Shown here: in pieces, positions 43,940 to 54,537 of the stretch
How positions within the stretch are numbered: position 1 is the stretch's first letter
How the letters are laid out: every line of letters starts with the position of its first letter
The notes under the pieces: generated by a model
Told to the model about the DNA's origin: nothing
What the model saw: only the letters and a program-made list of their open reading frames with translations
The model's database searches: none
Source of the DNA: Nocardia ninae NBRC 108245
GTDB taxonomy: Bacteria; Actinomycetota; Actinomycetes; Mycobacteriales; Mycobacteriaceae
Length of the DNA stretch: 64,000 nucleotides
Assembly (NCBI RefSeq): GCF_007990755.1
Contig: NZ_BJXA01000004.1
Location: forward strand, 124,001 to 188,000
Reading direction: 5' to 3'
Translations under genes and position numbers: made by a program

Positions 43940-45055
43940 TCAGATGTCGATGTCGACGTCGCCCACGGGGGCGTTGATGCAGAGCTGGATGGGCTGATCC
44001 GGGTCACTGTCGGTCTCGCCGGTGCGCAGGTTGCGGGTGCAACCGGTGCGCCGAACCGCAGTGCAGGAGAAGCAAATTCCCATCCGGCAGCCGTACTCCG
44101 GGGTGAGTCCGGCGGCCTCGGCCTGCTCGAGCAGGGGCGCGCCGCTGTTGTCCGCGGCGACACCGCTGGCCGAGAAGCGCACCTGGCCGAAGGCCTCGTC
44201 CGCGTCGACCGGGGTGAGCGAGAGGGTGAATTCCTCGGTGTGCAGCCGATCGTCGAGCTGCTCGGCCTCATAGATCTTGCGCACCGAGTCCATCAGCGAC
44301 TGCGGGCCGCAGACGTAGGTGTGCGCATCGGCGAACCACGGTGCCACCCGCTCCAATTCGTCGTAGTCGAAGTATCCGCTCGACTTCGCCGTCGCCACGT
44401 CGACCCACGGCGCCGAGGAGTCGACGCCGGTGGTGTCGGGACGCCACGGATGGCGCAGCTCGATCCGGAAGTTCGAGTGCCGCTTCGCGATCGCGTCGAG
44501 TTCCGCACGGTGCGGAACCACCTTGGGCGATTTCGCGTAGTGCAGGAAGACGACCTCACCCGGGTAGCCCTCGTCGGCCAGGGTGCGCAGCATCGACAGC
44601 ACCGGCGTGATGCCGCTGCCACCGCTGATCAGCAGCACCCGCTCCGGGCGCGGGTCGGCCAACCGGAAGACACCGGCGGCCTGTTCGAGATCGACCACCA
44701 TGCCGGGTGTCGCGTTGCGGGCGAGGTACTGCGAGACCAAGCCCTCGGGGTGCGCCTTGACGGTCAGCTGGATGTGCCTGCCTCGGCCGCCCGCCGGGTT
44801 CACCGGCGAATAGCAGCGCGTGTGGCGGACACCGTTGATCACCACGCCGATCTGGACGTACTGCCCGGCGGCGTGGCCTTTCCATTGCCGGGTCGGGCGC
44901 AGCGTCAGGGTCACCGACCCCGGGACCGAACGGTCGACCCGGATGATCTCGGCGCGCATCTCCCGCGCGGTGAGGGTCGGGCGCACGAGTTCCAGATACC
45001 GGTCCAGCGGATGCGGCGTGGTCAGGGTCTGCACCAGGTTGATGAGATCCACCAT
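43940..45055 (-). CDS. ferredoxin-type oxidoreductase for the desaturase (FAD, NAD(P)H, 2Fe-2S)
   Basis: A 371-residue protein with a ferredoxin-reductase FAD domain (HTRCYSPVN near 75-83), NAD(P) domain (LLISGGSGITPVLSMLRTL, CGPQSLMDSV) and a C-terminal plant-type 2Fe-2S domain (CRMGICFSCTAV...C...C). It moves electrons from NAD(P)H to the desaturase. It is the first gene of a three-gene operon and divergent from a TetR regulator. Confidence 0.92.
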   Translation of the reverse strand: MVDLINLVQTLTTPHPLDRYLELVRPTLTAREMRAEIIRVDRSVPGSVTLTLRPTRQWKGHAAGQYVQIGVVINGVRHTRCYSPVNPAGGRGRHIQLTVKAHPEGLVSQYLARNATPGMVVDLEQAAGVFRLADPRPERVLLISGGSGITPVLSMLRTLADEGYPGEVVFLHYAKSPKVVPHRAELDAIAKRHSNFRIELRHPWRPDTTGVDSSAPWVDVATAKSSGYFDYDELERVAPWFADAHTYVCGPQSLMDSVRKIYEAEQLDDRLHTEEFTLSLTPVDADEAFGQVRFSASGVAADNSGAPLLEQAEAAGLTPEYGCRMGICFSCTAVRRTGCTRNLRTGETDSDPDQPIQLCINAPVGDVDIDI

Positions 45056-45136
45056 TCGTTACTCCGTGCCTCGATGTCGGGGCTGTTCGACTTGCAGGAG
45101 CCGCGACGTTGCGTTCCAATTTCAGTGCACGTATGT

Positions 45137-45151
45137 ACACTCAACTAGTGT
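45137..45151. promoter_or_regulatory. candidate TetR operator of the desaturase operon
   Basis: ACACT-CAACT-AGTGT is an inverted repeat in the gap between the reductase and tetR genes. Its left flank ATGTACACTC resembles ATGTATGCTC at 45233-45242 beside the tetR start, so two related sites may exist. Confidence 0.45.
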
Positions 45152-45220
45152 GACTGATGACCGGGGTCTGGTGTCAACCGGCAAAACATGTGACGCGAAC
45201 AACATCTGGAGATAAGACGA

Positions 45221-45868
45221 ATGGTGAACGGATGTATGCTCACCGTGATGACTGAGCAGGCAGAAACCCGAGGCGAGCGCAAGGAGCGCACGCGACAGGC
45301 CCTACTGGACGGCACCCTCGCACTGGCTGCCGACCGCGGCTTCGCGGCGCTGAGCCTGCGTGAGATCGCCCGCTCGGCAGGCATCGTGCCGACCGCTTTC
45401 TACCGGCACTTCGCGTCGCTGGACGACCTCGGCGCGCAGCTCGTCGACGACGGCATCACCGCGTTGCGCCTCGCGCTGCGCGAGGTACGGCGCAAACCGG
45501 ATGCGAGCCTGTCCGACACGGTGCGGTTCGTGTTCGCTCAGGTGGAGCCGAAACGCGAACTGTTCGGCTTCCTCACCCGCGAACGGCACGGCGGGTCCGC
45601 GGCACTGCGCAAATCCATCGCGCTGGAACTCCAACTGATCGTCCGCGAACTCGTAGCGGACCTCTCCCGCATCCCGGCCCTGGATTCCTGGAGTCACGCG
45701 GACCTGGAGATCGCCGCCGACCTCCTGGTCTCAACAGTCACTGACGGCATCGTCGCCTACATCTCGGCACTGCCCCGCGAACGGGACGCCATCATCGATC
45801 GCACGGTGCAGCAGATGCGGTTGATCTCGCTGGGCATGGGCGCGTGGTGGCCGCCGAAGGAGCGGTAG
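45221..45868 (+). CDS. TetR-family regulator, probable controller of the desaturase operon
   Basis: A 215-residue TetR protein: helix-turn-helix FAALSLREIARSAGIVPTAFYRHFASLDDLGAQLVDDG at about 41-78, then an all-helical domain typical of acyl-CoA-responsive TetR proteins. It is divergent from the reductase/desaturase operon, as DesT-type regulators often are. ATG at 45221 has GGAGAT about 9 nt upstream; the ATG at 45248 is an alternative. Confidence 0.85.
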   Translation: MVNGCMLTVMTEQAETRGERKERTRQALLDGTLALAADRGFAALSLREIARSAGIVPTAFYRHFASLDDLGAQLVDDGITALRLALREVRRKPDASLSDTVRFVFAQVEPKRELFGFLTRERHGGSAALRKSIALELQLIVRELVADLSRIPALDSWSHADLEIAADLLVSTVTDGIVAYISALPRERDAIIDRTVQQMRLISLGMGAWWPPKER

Positions 45869-45984
45869 CTGCCGCCTGGCCGCGGCATAGCGGGTTTCGA
45901 CTTGCCTGATCAGCGGACCTTGCCGCACTGACCGACCAACCCGAATCGCACATGTATAGCCGCTGGCTCTGGGAACCCTTTCCC

Positions 45985-46575
45985 ATGACAATGGCGGCCG
46001 AGGACATCGCGCGAGGTTCCCAGTTCGTCGACTACATCGGTCTGTTCGTGCCTGCGGGGGTCGTCACCGGAGCGCTGATCGCGGCGTTGGTCGCGTGGTG
46101 GAACGAGCGAAGATCGCCCCTGGACGAGCTCGAGTCCCTCATCGAGATCCGCAAAAGCTGGCCGGCGAGTCTCAGCGGCGTCGAAGCCGTCGACTACGAG
46201 ATCGGCAGGCAACTGGCCAAGTTGCGCATCGCCGCCAATGCCGCCTACCTACCCAGCCACCGACTGAAGGTGGACACCGGCCTGGCGGCCGTGCAAGAAG
46301 CGTGGCGGCGCCGACGACGAACGACCCGCAGACTCGCCTTCTGGCTGACGATCGCCGTCATCGGCATCGGCACCAACATCTTTTGGTCCGACCGGGATCC
46401 CGAGGAGCCGCTGAACGAACGCATGATCATCGCCATGCTGGCCGGGGTGGTAGCCGGCTTCACCTTCACGTTGACCTACGAGATCTGGGATCGCCTGCGC
46501 GACAAGGCCGCCCGTGCAGAGTGGCGAAACGACATGAAGGTGCTCCGTGACACGCTGACCAATAAAGACCTATGA
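45985..46575 (+). CDS. hypothetical membrane protein
   Basis: About 196 residues with one N-terminal helix (IGLFVPAGVVTGALIAALVAWW), a soluble helical stretch (LDELESLIEIRKSW, DYEIGRQLAKLRIAANAAY), and two further helices (RRLAFWLTIAVIGIGTNIFW, MIIAMLAGVVAGFTFTLTYEIW) before a charged tail. No family is recognised. Start uncertain: ATG at 45985 or 45952. A terminator hairpin follows its stop. Confidence 0.6.
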   Translation: MTMAAEDIARGSQFVDYIGLFVPAGVVTGALIAALVAWWNERRSPLDELESLIEIRKSWPASLSGVEAVDYEIGRQLAKLRIAANAAYLPSHRLKVDTGLAAVQEAWRRRRRTTRRLAFWLTIAVIGIGTNIFWSDRDPEEPLNERMIIAMLAGVVAGFTFTLTYEIWDRLRDKAARAEWRNDMKVLRDTLTNKDL

Positions 46576-46605
46576 CGCTGACCCCCACGCACAGCGCCAT
46601 AGGTC
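46567..46605. terminator. bidirectional terminator between convergent genes
   Basis: GACCTATGACGCTG (46567-46580) pairs with CAGCGCCATAGGTC (46592-46605) with one mismatch, between the stops at 46575 and 46610. Confidence 0.7.
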
Positions 46606-46609
46606 CGTG

Positions 46610-47368
46610 CTATCGAGCCTCCGGGTCCGGCGCGAGCACTGACCGACCACCGTCGACCGGAAGTACCGCACCGTTGACGAAAGCTGCGTCGTCCGACAAC
46701 AGAAATGCCGCCGCCGCGGCGATTTCCGCCGTAGTCGCGACGCGGCCGAGCGGATGGAGTTCCGCCATCTGCTGCTCGACCCGCTCGGCAGACGAACTGT
46801 CCAGTCCTGCGAGAAATTCCGCGTAGCGTTCGGTTGCAACGGACCCGGGCGCGACGGCATTCACTCGAATCCTTCGCGGCCCGTACTCCACTGCCAGCGC
46901 GCGAGTCAGCCCTTCGATCGCGGCCTTGGCGGTGCTGTACGGCAGCGCGCCCGGCACTGCTCGCTGCGCTTGATGCGACGTGATGTTGACTATCGCACCG
47001 GCGGTTTCGGCCCGCAGGAAGCGGCGCACGGCGGTTGTACAGCCGACCACCGCGGGAGCCAGATTCGCAGTGATCAGTTCCACGACACGCTCAGCTGAGT
47101 CGGAATGCACTGAGGCATCGCGAAATACGGCCGCATTGTTCACCCATCCGGTCAGCGTGCCGAACTGTTGAGCGAGATCAGCGGCTTGCTCAGCTATCTC
47201 CGCTGCGGCGGCATCGCCGGTAAGCGGAATCACCCGGTCGCCCGCCCATGCCAGAGCTTCATGGTCACGTTCGACGGCTACGACGATGTTGTCCGCGCCG
47301 AGCAGGCGTTCCACAATCCCGCGCCCTATCCCCCGGCCGCCCCCGGTCACCACATACGAAAGTGCCAT
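46610..47368 (-). CDS. short-chain dehydrogenase/reductase
   Basis: A 252-residue classical SDR: cofactor motif TGGGRGIGRG at 8-17, NNAAV for the structural Asn, catalytic Ser in NITSHQ, YSTAK (Tyr and Lys), and a VDGG end. It probably oxidises a secondary alcohol or reduces a ketone with NAD(P). The substrate is unknown. ATG at 47368. It stands alone between two terminators. Confidence 0.88.
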   Translation of the reverse strand: MALSYVVTGGGRGIGRGIVERLLGADNIVVAVERDHEALAWAGDRVIPLTGDAAAAEIAEQAADLAQQFGTLTGWVNNAAVFRDASVHSDSAERVVELITANLAPAVVGCTTAVRRFLRAETAGAIVNITSHQAQRAVPGALPYSTAKAAIEGLTRALAVEYGPRRIRVNAVAPGSVATERYAEFLAGLDSSSAERVEQQMAELHPLGRVATTAEIAAAAAFLLSDDAAFVNGAVLPVDGGRSVLAPDPEAR

Positions 47369-47432
47369 GCGACCGATGCTAGACAGAGCTGACGGAAAGC
47401 TGTTCCCAGCTCGGCGGGTTCAAGCGTTCTCC

Positions 47433-47455
47433 CCCGGCGGCTTTTGGGCGCCGGG
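47433..47455 (-). terminator. terminator after the SnoaL-like gene
   Basis: CCCGGCG and CGCCGGG flank a 9-nt loop, 7 nt beyond the minus-strand stop at 47462. Confidence 0.5.
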
Positions 47456-47461
47456 TCGTCG

Positions 47462-47875
47462 CTAGCCGAAGACCATGGTGTTGGCGCGGGCGGTGTCCAT
47501 GTATTCGCGGACGCGGTGGATGCGGCCTTCGTGGAGTTCGAAGATGAAGCAGTAGTCGTTTTCGTAGGCGTTGCCGTTGGCGAGGGTGGCGCTCATGGTT
47601 TCTTCGACGATGACGCGGTCGCCTTCGGCGTAGAAGCCGTGGAAGGTGAGTACGACGTCCTTGGCGAACATTTTGGAGAAGCCGTAGGCGAGGAAGTCGG
47701 CGATCGCGTCGCGGCCGATGATGTGGCTGGGGCCCTTCATGAAGACCGCGGTGGCGTTCTGCGGGGGTGCGAGCCACTCCGCGTCCTCGGTGAAGAACGC
47801 GGATATTTGATCGAAATCGTGTGTGGCGAAGGCTTTCCAGGCGTTTTGGACGATGGTTTTGCTGTCCTGAGTCAC
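47462..47875 (-). CDS. SnoaL-like / NTF2-fold protein
   Basis: A 137-residue NTF2-like protein: IVQNAWKAFATHDFDQISAFFTEDAEWLAP at the N-terminus and VIVEETMSATLANGNAYENDYCFIFELHEGRIHRVREYMDT as the curved sheet. Such proteins are small hydrolases, isomerases or binders; no specific function can be given. ATG at 47875. Upstream are two hairpins, one of which terminates fadH. Confidence 0.82.
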   Translation of the reverse strand: MTQDSKTIVQNAWKAFATHDFDQISAFFTEDAEWLAPPQNATAVFMKGPSHIIGRDAIADFLAYGFSKMFAKDVVLTFHGFYAEGDRVIVEETMSATLANGNAYENDYCFIFELHEGRIHRVREYMDTARANTMVFG

Positions 47876-47880
47876 CCCGT

Positions 47881-47910
47881 CAGCGTCGCGAAGATTCCGG
47901 CGCGACGCTG
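47881..47910. promoter_or_regulatory. hairpin immediately upstream of the SnoaL-like gene
   Basis: CAGCGTCGCG (47881-47890) pairs perfectly with CGCGACGCTG (47901-47910). On the minus strand it ends 6 nt before the start codon at 47875, so it would hide the ribosome binding region of the mRNA and may control translation. Confidence 0.5.
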
Positions 47911-47927
47911 GCGGAAATCAGACGAGG

Positions 47928-47961
47928 TCACCCGGTGTCGCCCACCGGCGACACCGGGTGA
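47928..47961 (-). terminator. terminator after fadH
   Basis: TCACCCGGTGTCGCC (47928-47942) and GGCGACACCGGGTGA (47947-47961) form a perfect 15-bp stem with a 4-nt loop, directly beyond the fadH stop at 47966. Confidence 0.85.
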
Positions 47962-47965
47962 TCAC

Positions 47966-50017
<2,052 letters not shown>

Positions 50018-50575
50018 TCAATCGCCGCGCGGGGCTGTCGCGGGCGGGTGCAGCGCGTGCAGAACTTCGTCGCACCATTCGATGAACCCCGACTCCACGC
50101 GGACGCCCGCGCGTAAGACGAGGTACTGGTGCAGAGCCGTACCGGAGAGCTGATCCGGTGCCGGAAAGTCGCGTTTCTCGATGAGGCGATAGACGTCGAG
50201 GCGTTGGGCGTGCTCGTCGCGGTGCCGCGCGACCTCGGTGCGCAGCGCACCGATATCGCCGTAGGCGGCGGCGCGGATCTTGACCGCGAGCTCGTTGCGC
50301 GGGGTGCCGGTGTCCGAGGGTTCGGCGATCCAGCGGGCCAGCTCGGCGCGGCCGGCCGCACTCACGGCGTAGACCTTCTTGTCCGGTCGGCCGTCCTGGG
50401 CCACCGACTCACTGCTCAGCCAGCCGGATTCCTCCATGCGCTTGAGCACGCGATAGATCTGCTGATGCGTCGCGCTCCAGAAGTACCCGATGGACTTGTC
50501 GAAGCGGCGCGCCAGCTCATACCCCGAGCCGGCCCGCTCGGTCAGCGATACCAGCAATGCGTGCTCGAGGGCCAT
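50018..50575 (-). CDS. PadR-family regulator, probable controller of fadH
   Basis: A 185-residue PadR protein: winged helix MALEHALLVSLTERAGSGYELARRFDKSIGYFWSATHQQIYRVLKRMEESGWL (1-53), then a helical dimerisation domain (ELAVKIRAAAYGDIGALRTEVARHRDEH). PadR proteins repress nearby genes until a ligand binds. The ATG at 50575 has no strong ribosome binding site; a palindrome 30 nt upstream is probably its own operator. It runs into fadH after 21 nt. Confidence 0.88.
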   Translation of the reverse strand: MALEHALLVSLTERAGSGYELARRFDKSIGYFWSATHQQIYRVLKRMEESGWLSSESVAQDGRPDKKVYAVSAAGRAELARWIAEPSDTGTPRNELAVKIRAAAYGDIGALRTEVARHRDEHAQRLDVYRLIEKRDFPAPDQLSGTALHQYLVLRAGVRVESGFIEWCDEVLHALHPPATAPRGD

Positions 50576-50604
50576 GCGGTCAGAGTAACCGTGACACCCA
50601 GTAC

Positions 50605-50622
50605 TATGCAACTGAGTGCATA
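50605..50622. promoter_or_regulatory. candidate PadR operator
   Basis: TATGCA-ACTGAG-TGCATA is a perfect inverted repeat, 30 nt upstream of the padR start codon, in the gap before the divergent MFS gene. PadR sites commonly contain ATGY...RCAT half-sites. Confidence 0.65.
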
Positions 50623-50753
50623 CCCTGGGTTTCGTGTCGGGCGTTGACCCGGTTGCGCGGGCCGAATCGCATTAGGCTGCGCCGCATGGGCGAGCGAATC
50701 GTGTCGGAGCGCGGGTCGCGCATGCCAAGGCCGATTGCCGGCGAGGTGCAGGC

Positions 50754-52112
50754 ATGAGTGAGGTGGACGCGCGGGCGACTGTCGGGCAGGCCGCCGGGCG
50801 CGGGCAGGTGGCGGCATGGGGGCTGTGGGACTGGGGATCGTCGGCGTTCAACGCGGTGATTCTCACGTTCGTGTTCTCCGTGTACCTGACCGACAAGGTC
50901 GGTGATGATCTGCCGGGCGGGATTTCGCCGAGTGCGTGGCTGGGGTGGGCGCTGGGACTGGCCGGGCTGGTGGTGGCGGTGACCGCGCCGGTCAGCGGGC
51001 AGCGGTTCGACGCGACCGCGAAACGTAAACGCTCCCTTGCTGTTTTGACGGCGCTCTGCATCGCGTCGATGACGCTGATGTTCTTCGTGCACGACGATTA
51101 CCACTACCTGTGGCTCGGGCTGGTGCTGCTCGGGTTGGGCTCCGCGTTCTTCGAACTGGCCAGCGTGCCGTACAACGCGATGCTGCGTCAGGTGTCCACG
51201 CCCGCAACGGTCGGCCGGGTGTCCGGATTCGGTTGGGCGATGGGCTATTTCGGTGGCATCTTCTTGCTGCTGATCTGCTACTTCGGTTTCATCGCCGGCG
51301 AGGGTGATACGCGCGGGCTGCTCGGTATACCGACCGATGACGGACTGAACATCCGGCTGGTCGCCATCGTGGCGGCGGTCTGGTTCGCCGCGTTCGCGCT
51401 GCCGGTGCTGTTCACCGTGCCCGAATTGCCGCGCACCGACGCCGATCCCGGCGCGGCCAACGCGGGATTCTTCGCGTCGTACCGGATCTTGGCGCGCGAC
51501 CTGCGCGAGCTGTGGGTGACGGACCGGCGCACGGCCACGTTCCTGATCGCCAGTGCGATATTCCGCGACGGCCTGGTGGGCGTGTTCACCTTCGGTGCGG
51601 TGCTTGCGGTTCGGGTGTACGACATCGCGGACTCCGACGTGCTGTTGTTCGGCATCGCCGCCAATGTGGTTGCGGCGCTGGGCGCGATCGTCGCGGGCCG
51701 CTTCGACGACCGCGGCGGACCGAAGATCGTCATCGTGGTCTCGCTGGTCTCGATGATCATCTGCGGTCTCGCCCTGCTCGTCGTCTCCGGCCCGCTGATG
51801 TTCTGGATCTTCGGCCTGCTGCTCACCGTCTTCGTCGGCCCGGCCCAGTCGGCCGCCCGGTCGTTCCTCGCCCGGCTGGCCCCGCCCGGCCGCGAAGGTC
51901 AGTTCTTCGGCCTCTACACCACCACCGGCCGCGCCGTCTCCTTCTTGGCCCCCACCTTGTTCGGCCTCTTCGTCTGGCTTTTCGACGCCGACCGAGCCGG
52001 CATCATCGGCATCGTCCTCGTCCTCGTCCTCGGCCTGCTCGCCCTGCTCCCCGTCCGCTCCCCCGACCCCACTGAGATTGCCACCCCACCCAAGATCGAC
52101 CGGCTCACCTGA
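50754..52112 (+). CDS. MFS transporter, UMF1/Atg22-like
   Basis: A 452-residue protein with 12 membrane helices. AWGLWDWGSSAFNAVILTFVFSVYL is the signature start of the UMF1 group, and LGLGSAFFELASVPYNAMLRQV, GRVSGFGWAMGYFGGIFLLL and GPAQSAARSFLARLAPPGREGQFFGLYTTTGRA are typical loops. Substrates are unknown. ATG at 50754. An SDR gene follows 70 nt downstream on the same strand. Confidence 0.9.
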   Translation: MSEVDARATVGQAAGRGQVAAWGLWDWGSSAFNAVILTFVFSVYLTDKVGDDLPGGISPSAWLGWALGLAGLVVAVTAPVSGQRFDATAKRKRSLAVLTALCIASMTLMFFVHDDYHYLWLGLVLLGLGSAFFELASVPYNAMLRQVSTPATVGRVSGFGWAMGYFGGIFLLLICYFGFIAGEGDTRGLLGIPTDDGLNIRLVAIVAAVWFAAFALPVLFTVPELPRTDADPGAANAGFFASYRILARDLRELWVTDRRTATFLIASAIFRDGLVGVFTFGAVLAVRVYDIADSDVLLFGIAANVVAALGAIVAGRFDDRGGPKIVIVVSLVSMIICGLALLVVSGPLMFWIFGLLLTVFVGPAQSAARSFLARLAPPGREGQFFGLYTTTGRAVSFLAPTLFGLFVWLFDADRAGIIGIVLVLVLGLLALLPVRSPDPTEIATPPKIDRLT

Positions 52113-52182
52113 GCGGTCCCTCGTTCCCAGTGCCGTATAGGAGGGGTGCGTGGGACGGAGGTGAATCGCATAGGCTCCTGGC

Positions 52183-52986
52183 GTGAGCTTGCCCTCCCCT
52201 ACTTCTGAGAATCGCGCGGTGGTTACCGGCGCCTCCTCCGGCATCGGCATGGCGTTGGCCGCCGAACTCGCCGCGCGCGGGTATTCGTTGATTTTGGTCG
52301 CGCGGCGCGGTGAAGTGCTCACCGAGCTGGCGCAGCGGCTGACGTTGGCGCACGGGATCGCCGCCGAGGTGCGCGCGGTGGACCTCGCCGATCGGACGCA
52401 GCGTGCGGCGCTGGTCGAGGAGCTCTCGGCGCGCAATATCTCGATCCTGTGCAACAACGCGGGCATCGCGACGTTCGGGGCCGTTGCCGAGCTCGATCCG
52501 AGTTACGAGCGTGCGCAGATGGAACTGAATGCTGTTGCGGTGCATGATCTCACGCTTGCCGTGCTGCCCGGCATGATCGAACGCGGCAATGGCGGGATCC
52601 TGATCAGCGGCTCGGCGGCGGGGAACATGCCGATTCCCAATAACGCCACCTACGCCGCGAGCAAGGCGTTCGCCAACACGTTCTCCGAGTCGTTGCGCGG
52701 CGAGCTCAAGGGTTCCGGCGTCCATGTCACGCTGCTCGCACCGGGCCCGGTGCGCACCGACGCGCCCGACCCGGCCGACGCGTCGATCGTCGACCGGCTG
52801 GTGCCCGACTTCATGTGGGTGTCCTCGGAGTACACGGCCAAGGTGTCCATCGACGCGCTGGCCCGCAACAAGATGCGGGTGGTGCCCGGATTGATCAGCA
52901 AGGGGATGAGCGTGGCAGGCCAGTACGGTCCGCGCGCGGTCACCGCGCCGATCGCGGGTGCCTTCTACAAGAAGCTCGGCGGCTAG
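52183..52986 (+). CDS. short-chain dehydrogenase/reductase (SDR), mycobacterial type
   Basis: A 267-residue classical SDR: TGASSGIGMALA at 15-26, NNAG, catalytic Ser in ISGSAAGNM, YAASK, and PGPVRTD. It lacks the usual VDGG-like C-terminus and ends in a hydrophobic helix (GPRAVTAPIAGAFYKKL), as in membrane-associated SDRs such as those in lipid metabolism. GTG start at 52183. The duplicated leader of the two lysA-like genes begins just after it. Confidence 0.86.
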   Translation: MSLPSPTSENRAVVTGASSGIGMALAAELAARGYSLILVARRGEVLTELAQRLTLAHGIAAEVRAVDLADRTQRAALVEELSARNISILCNNAGIATFGAVAELDPSYERAQMELNAVAVHDLTLAVLPGMIERGNGGILISGSAAGNMPIPNNATYAASKAFANTFSESLRGELKGSGVHVTLLAPGPVRTDAPDPADASIVDRLVPDFMWVSSEYTAKVSIDALARNKMRVVPGLISKGMSVAGQYGPRAVTAPIAGAFYKKLGG

Positions 52987-53014
52987 CGAGACGCACCTCA
53001 CGACCGGGGTCAGG

Positions 53015-53121
53015 GATCCGTCAAGATCGGGCCTTCGGTCGTCAAGCAGCCGTAAGCTGGACGTTTGCCCCAGCGGAATCGGCGTAGTCCTGACAGCGGC
53101 CCCGCATACGGAATAGCGGGG
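53015..53121 (+). promoter_or_regulatory. leader of lysA copy 1, shared with copy 2
   Basis: GATCCGTCAAGATCGGG at 53015-53031 is identical to 54538-54554 in front of the second copy. Further on, both leaders have GTCAA, then TAAGC, then a hairpin with arms CCCCGC / GCGGGG (53100-53105 and 53116-53121 here) just before the ribosome binding site. A promoter plus a leader hairpin is likely; whether it senses lysine is unknown. Confidence 0.6.
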
Positions 53122-53139
53122 GCGCACACAGGAGACACC

Positions 53140-54483
53140 GTGACGCTGCTGGAAATCTTCCCGTCGCTGAAGTCGGGAATGCCCTCTCGTCTCGACTCGG
53201 CCGTATGGCCGCGCGACACGCATTACGACGACGCGGGTCGCATCACCATCGGCGGGGTGGCACTGGCCGACATCGCCGACCAGTACGGCACTCCGACCTA
53301 CGTCCTCGACGAGCGTGAGGTCAGGGAGCGCTGCCGCGCCTACCGCAAGGCCTTCCCGGAGGCCGAGATCATCTACGCGGGTAAGGCATTGATGATCCGC
53401 GCGGTCGCCAACTGGGTTTCCCAGGAGGGGCTGTCGGTGGACGTGTGCTCGTCCGGCGAGCTGGCCATCGCCTTGGCCGCCGGGGTCGCCCCGCGCCGAA
53501 TCATCATGCACGGCAACGGAAAGTCGTTCGACGAACTGACCGCCGCGATCAAGGCGGGGGTCGGCCGGATCGTGGTCGACTCGCTGGCCGAGATCACGCT
53601 GCTCTCGGCGCTGGTCACCGACTCGCAGAATGTGTTGCTGCGCCTGTCCCCCGGCATCGACGTGCACGGACATCCCGCCGTGAAGACCGGCGTCACCGAC
53701 CAGAAGTTCGGCTTCCCGCTCGGCGGCGACACGGCTGCGGAGGCGGTGGCGCGCATTCTGCGGCAGCCGAAACTGAATCTGGTCGGCTTCCACTGCCACC
53801 TCGGCTCGCAGATCTGTGACCCGGACTACTACGGCGAGGCCGTGCGCCGGGTGGTCGCCGAGATGGCGCGGGTCCGGCAGGACCACGGACACCTGCTGAC
53901 CGAGCTCGACCTCGGCGGCGGGCACGCCGTCGCCTACCGCACCGGCGACCCCGAGATGAACCTCGGCGAACTCGCCGCGATCATCGAGGACGCGTTGGAC
54001 GCGGCCTGCGCACGACAGCACTTCCCGCGCCCGCACATCTCGCTGGAGCCGGGCCGGGCCATCGTCGCGCACGCGGGCGTGACGCTGTATCGGGTGCTCT
54101 CGGTCAAGCACATCGAGGGCGGGCACACCTATGTGACCGTCGACGGCGGGATGAGCGACAACCCGCGCGTCGCGCTGTACGGCGCGCGCTACAGCGTTGT
54201 CGTCGCGAACCGGCACCCGACCTGCGCCAGCATGACCGCGACGGTGGCCGGCCGCTTCTGCGAGGCGGGCGACATCCTGGCGACCGACGTCCAACTGCCG
54301 GTCGACCTGCGGCCCGGCGAGGTGCTCGCGGTGCCGTCTACTGGCGCGTACCACCACAGCTTGGCCTCGTCCTACAACAGCGTCGGCCGGCCGCCGATCG
54401 TCGCGGTGCGGCACGGGCAGTGCCGGGAGCTGGTGCGCCGGGAGACCATCGCCGATCTGATGTGCCGCGACGTCGGCTGCTGA
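53140..54483 (+). CDS. lysA: diaminopimelate decarboxylase-like PLP enzyme
   Basis: A 447-residue fold-type III decarboxylase. Lys82 in YAGKAL is the PLP lysine, CSSGEL and HGNGKS are near 100-130, HCHLGSQ binds the cofactor, ELDLGGGHAVAY follows, EPGRAIV binds phosphate, VDGGMSDNPR, GRFCEAGDIL (cysteine of the partner active site) and YHHSLASSYNSVGRP complete the family pattern. It should make lysine from meso-diaminopimelate. It does not lie next to argS-thrA, so it may be a second LysA. GTG at 53140 has AGGAGA upstream. The following gene is its degenerate duplicate. Confidence 0.88.
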   Translation: MTLLEIFPSLKSGMPSRLDSAVWPRDTHYDDAGRITIGGVALADIADQYGTPTYVLDEREVRERCRAYRKAFPEAEIIYAGKALMIRAVANWVSQEGLSVDVCSSGELAIALAAGVAPRRIIMHGNGKSFDELTAAIKAGVGRIVVDSLAEITLLSALVTDSQNVLLRLSPGIDVHGHPAVKTGVTDQKFGFPLGGDTAAEAVARILRQPKLNLVGFHCHLGSQICDPDYYGEAVRRVVAEMARVRQDHGHLLTELDLGGGHAVAYRTGDPEMNLGELAAIIEDALDAACARQHFPRPHISLEPGRAIVAHAGVTLYRVLSVKHIEGGHTYVTVDGGMSDNPRVALYGARYSVVVANRHPTCASMTATVAGRFCEAGDILATDVQLPVDLRPGEVLAVPSTGAYHHSLASSYNSVGRPPIVAVRHGQCRELVRRETIADLMCRDVGC

Positions 54484-54490
54484 GTGTCCC

Positions 54491-54530
54491 CGCCGGACCG
54501 CGCGGCGTTTGCTCGCCGTGCGGTCCGGCG
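54491..54530 (+). terminator. terminator after lysA copy 1
   Basis: CGCCGGACCGCGCGGCG (54491-54507) and CGCCGTGCGGTCCGGCG (54514-54530) form a 17-bp stem with one mismatch and a 6-nt loop, 7 nt after the stop codon. Copy 2 is therefore transcribed from its own promoter. Confidence 0.8.
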
Positions 54531-54537
54531 CGTCAGT

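Noticed and set aside
50604-52466. 620-codon minus-strand frame
   Set aside because: Antisense to the MFS gene; low-complexity Glu/Gln/Arg/His translation.
52105-54414. 769-codon minus-strand frame
   Set aside because: Antisense to the SDR and lysA genes; arginine- and histidine-rich shadow sequence without domains.
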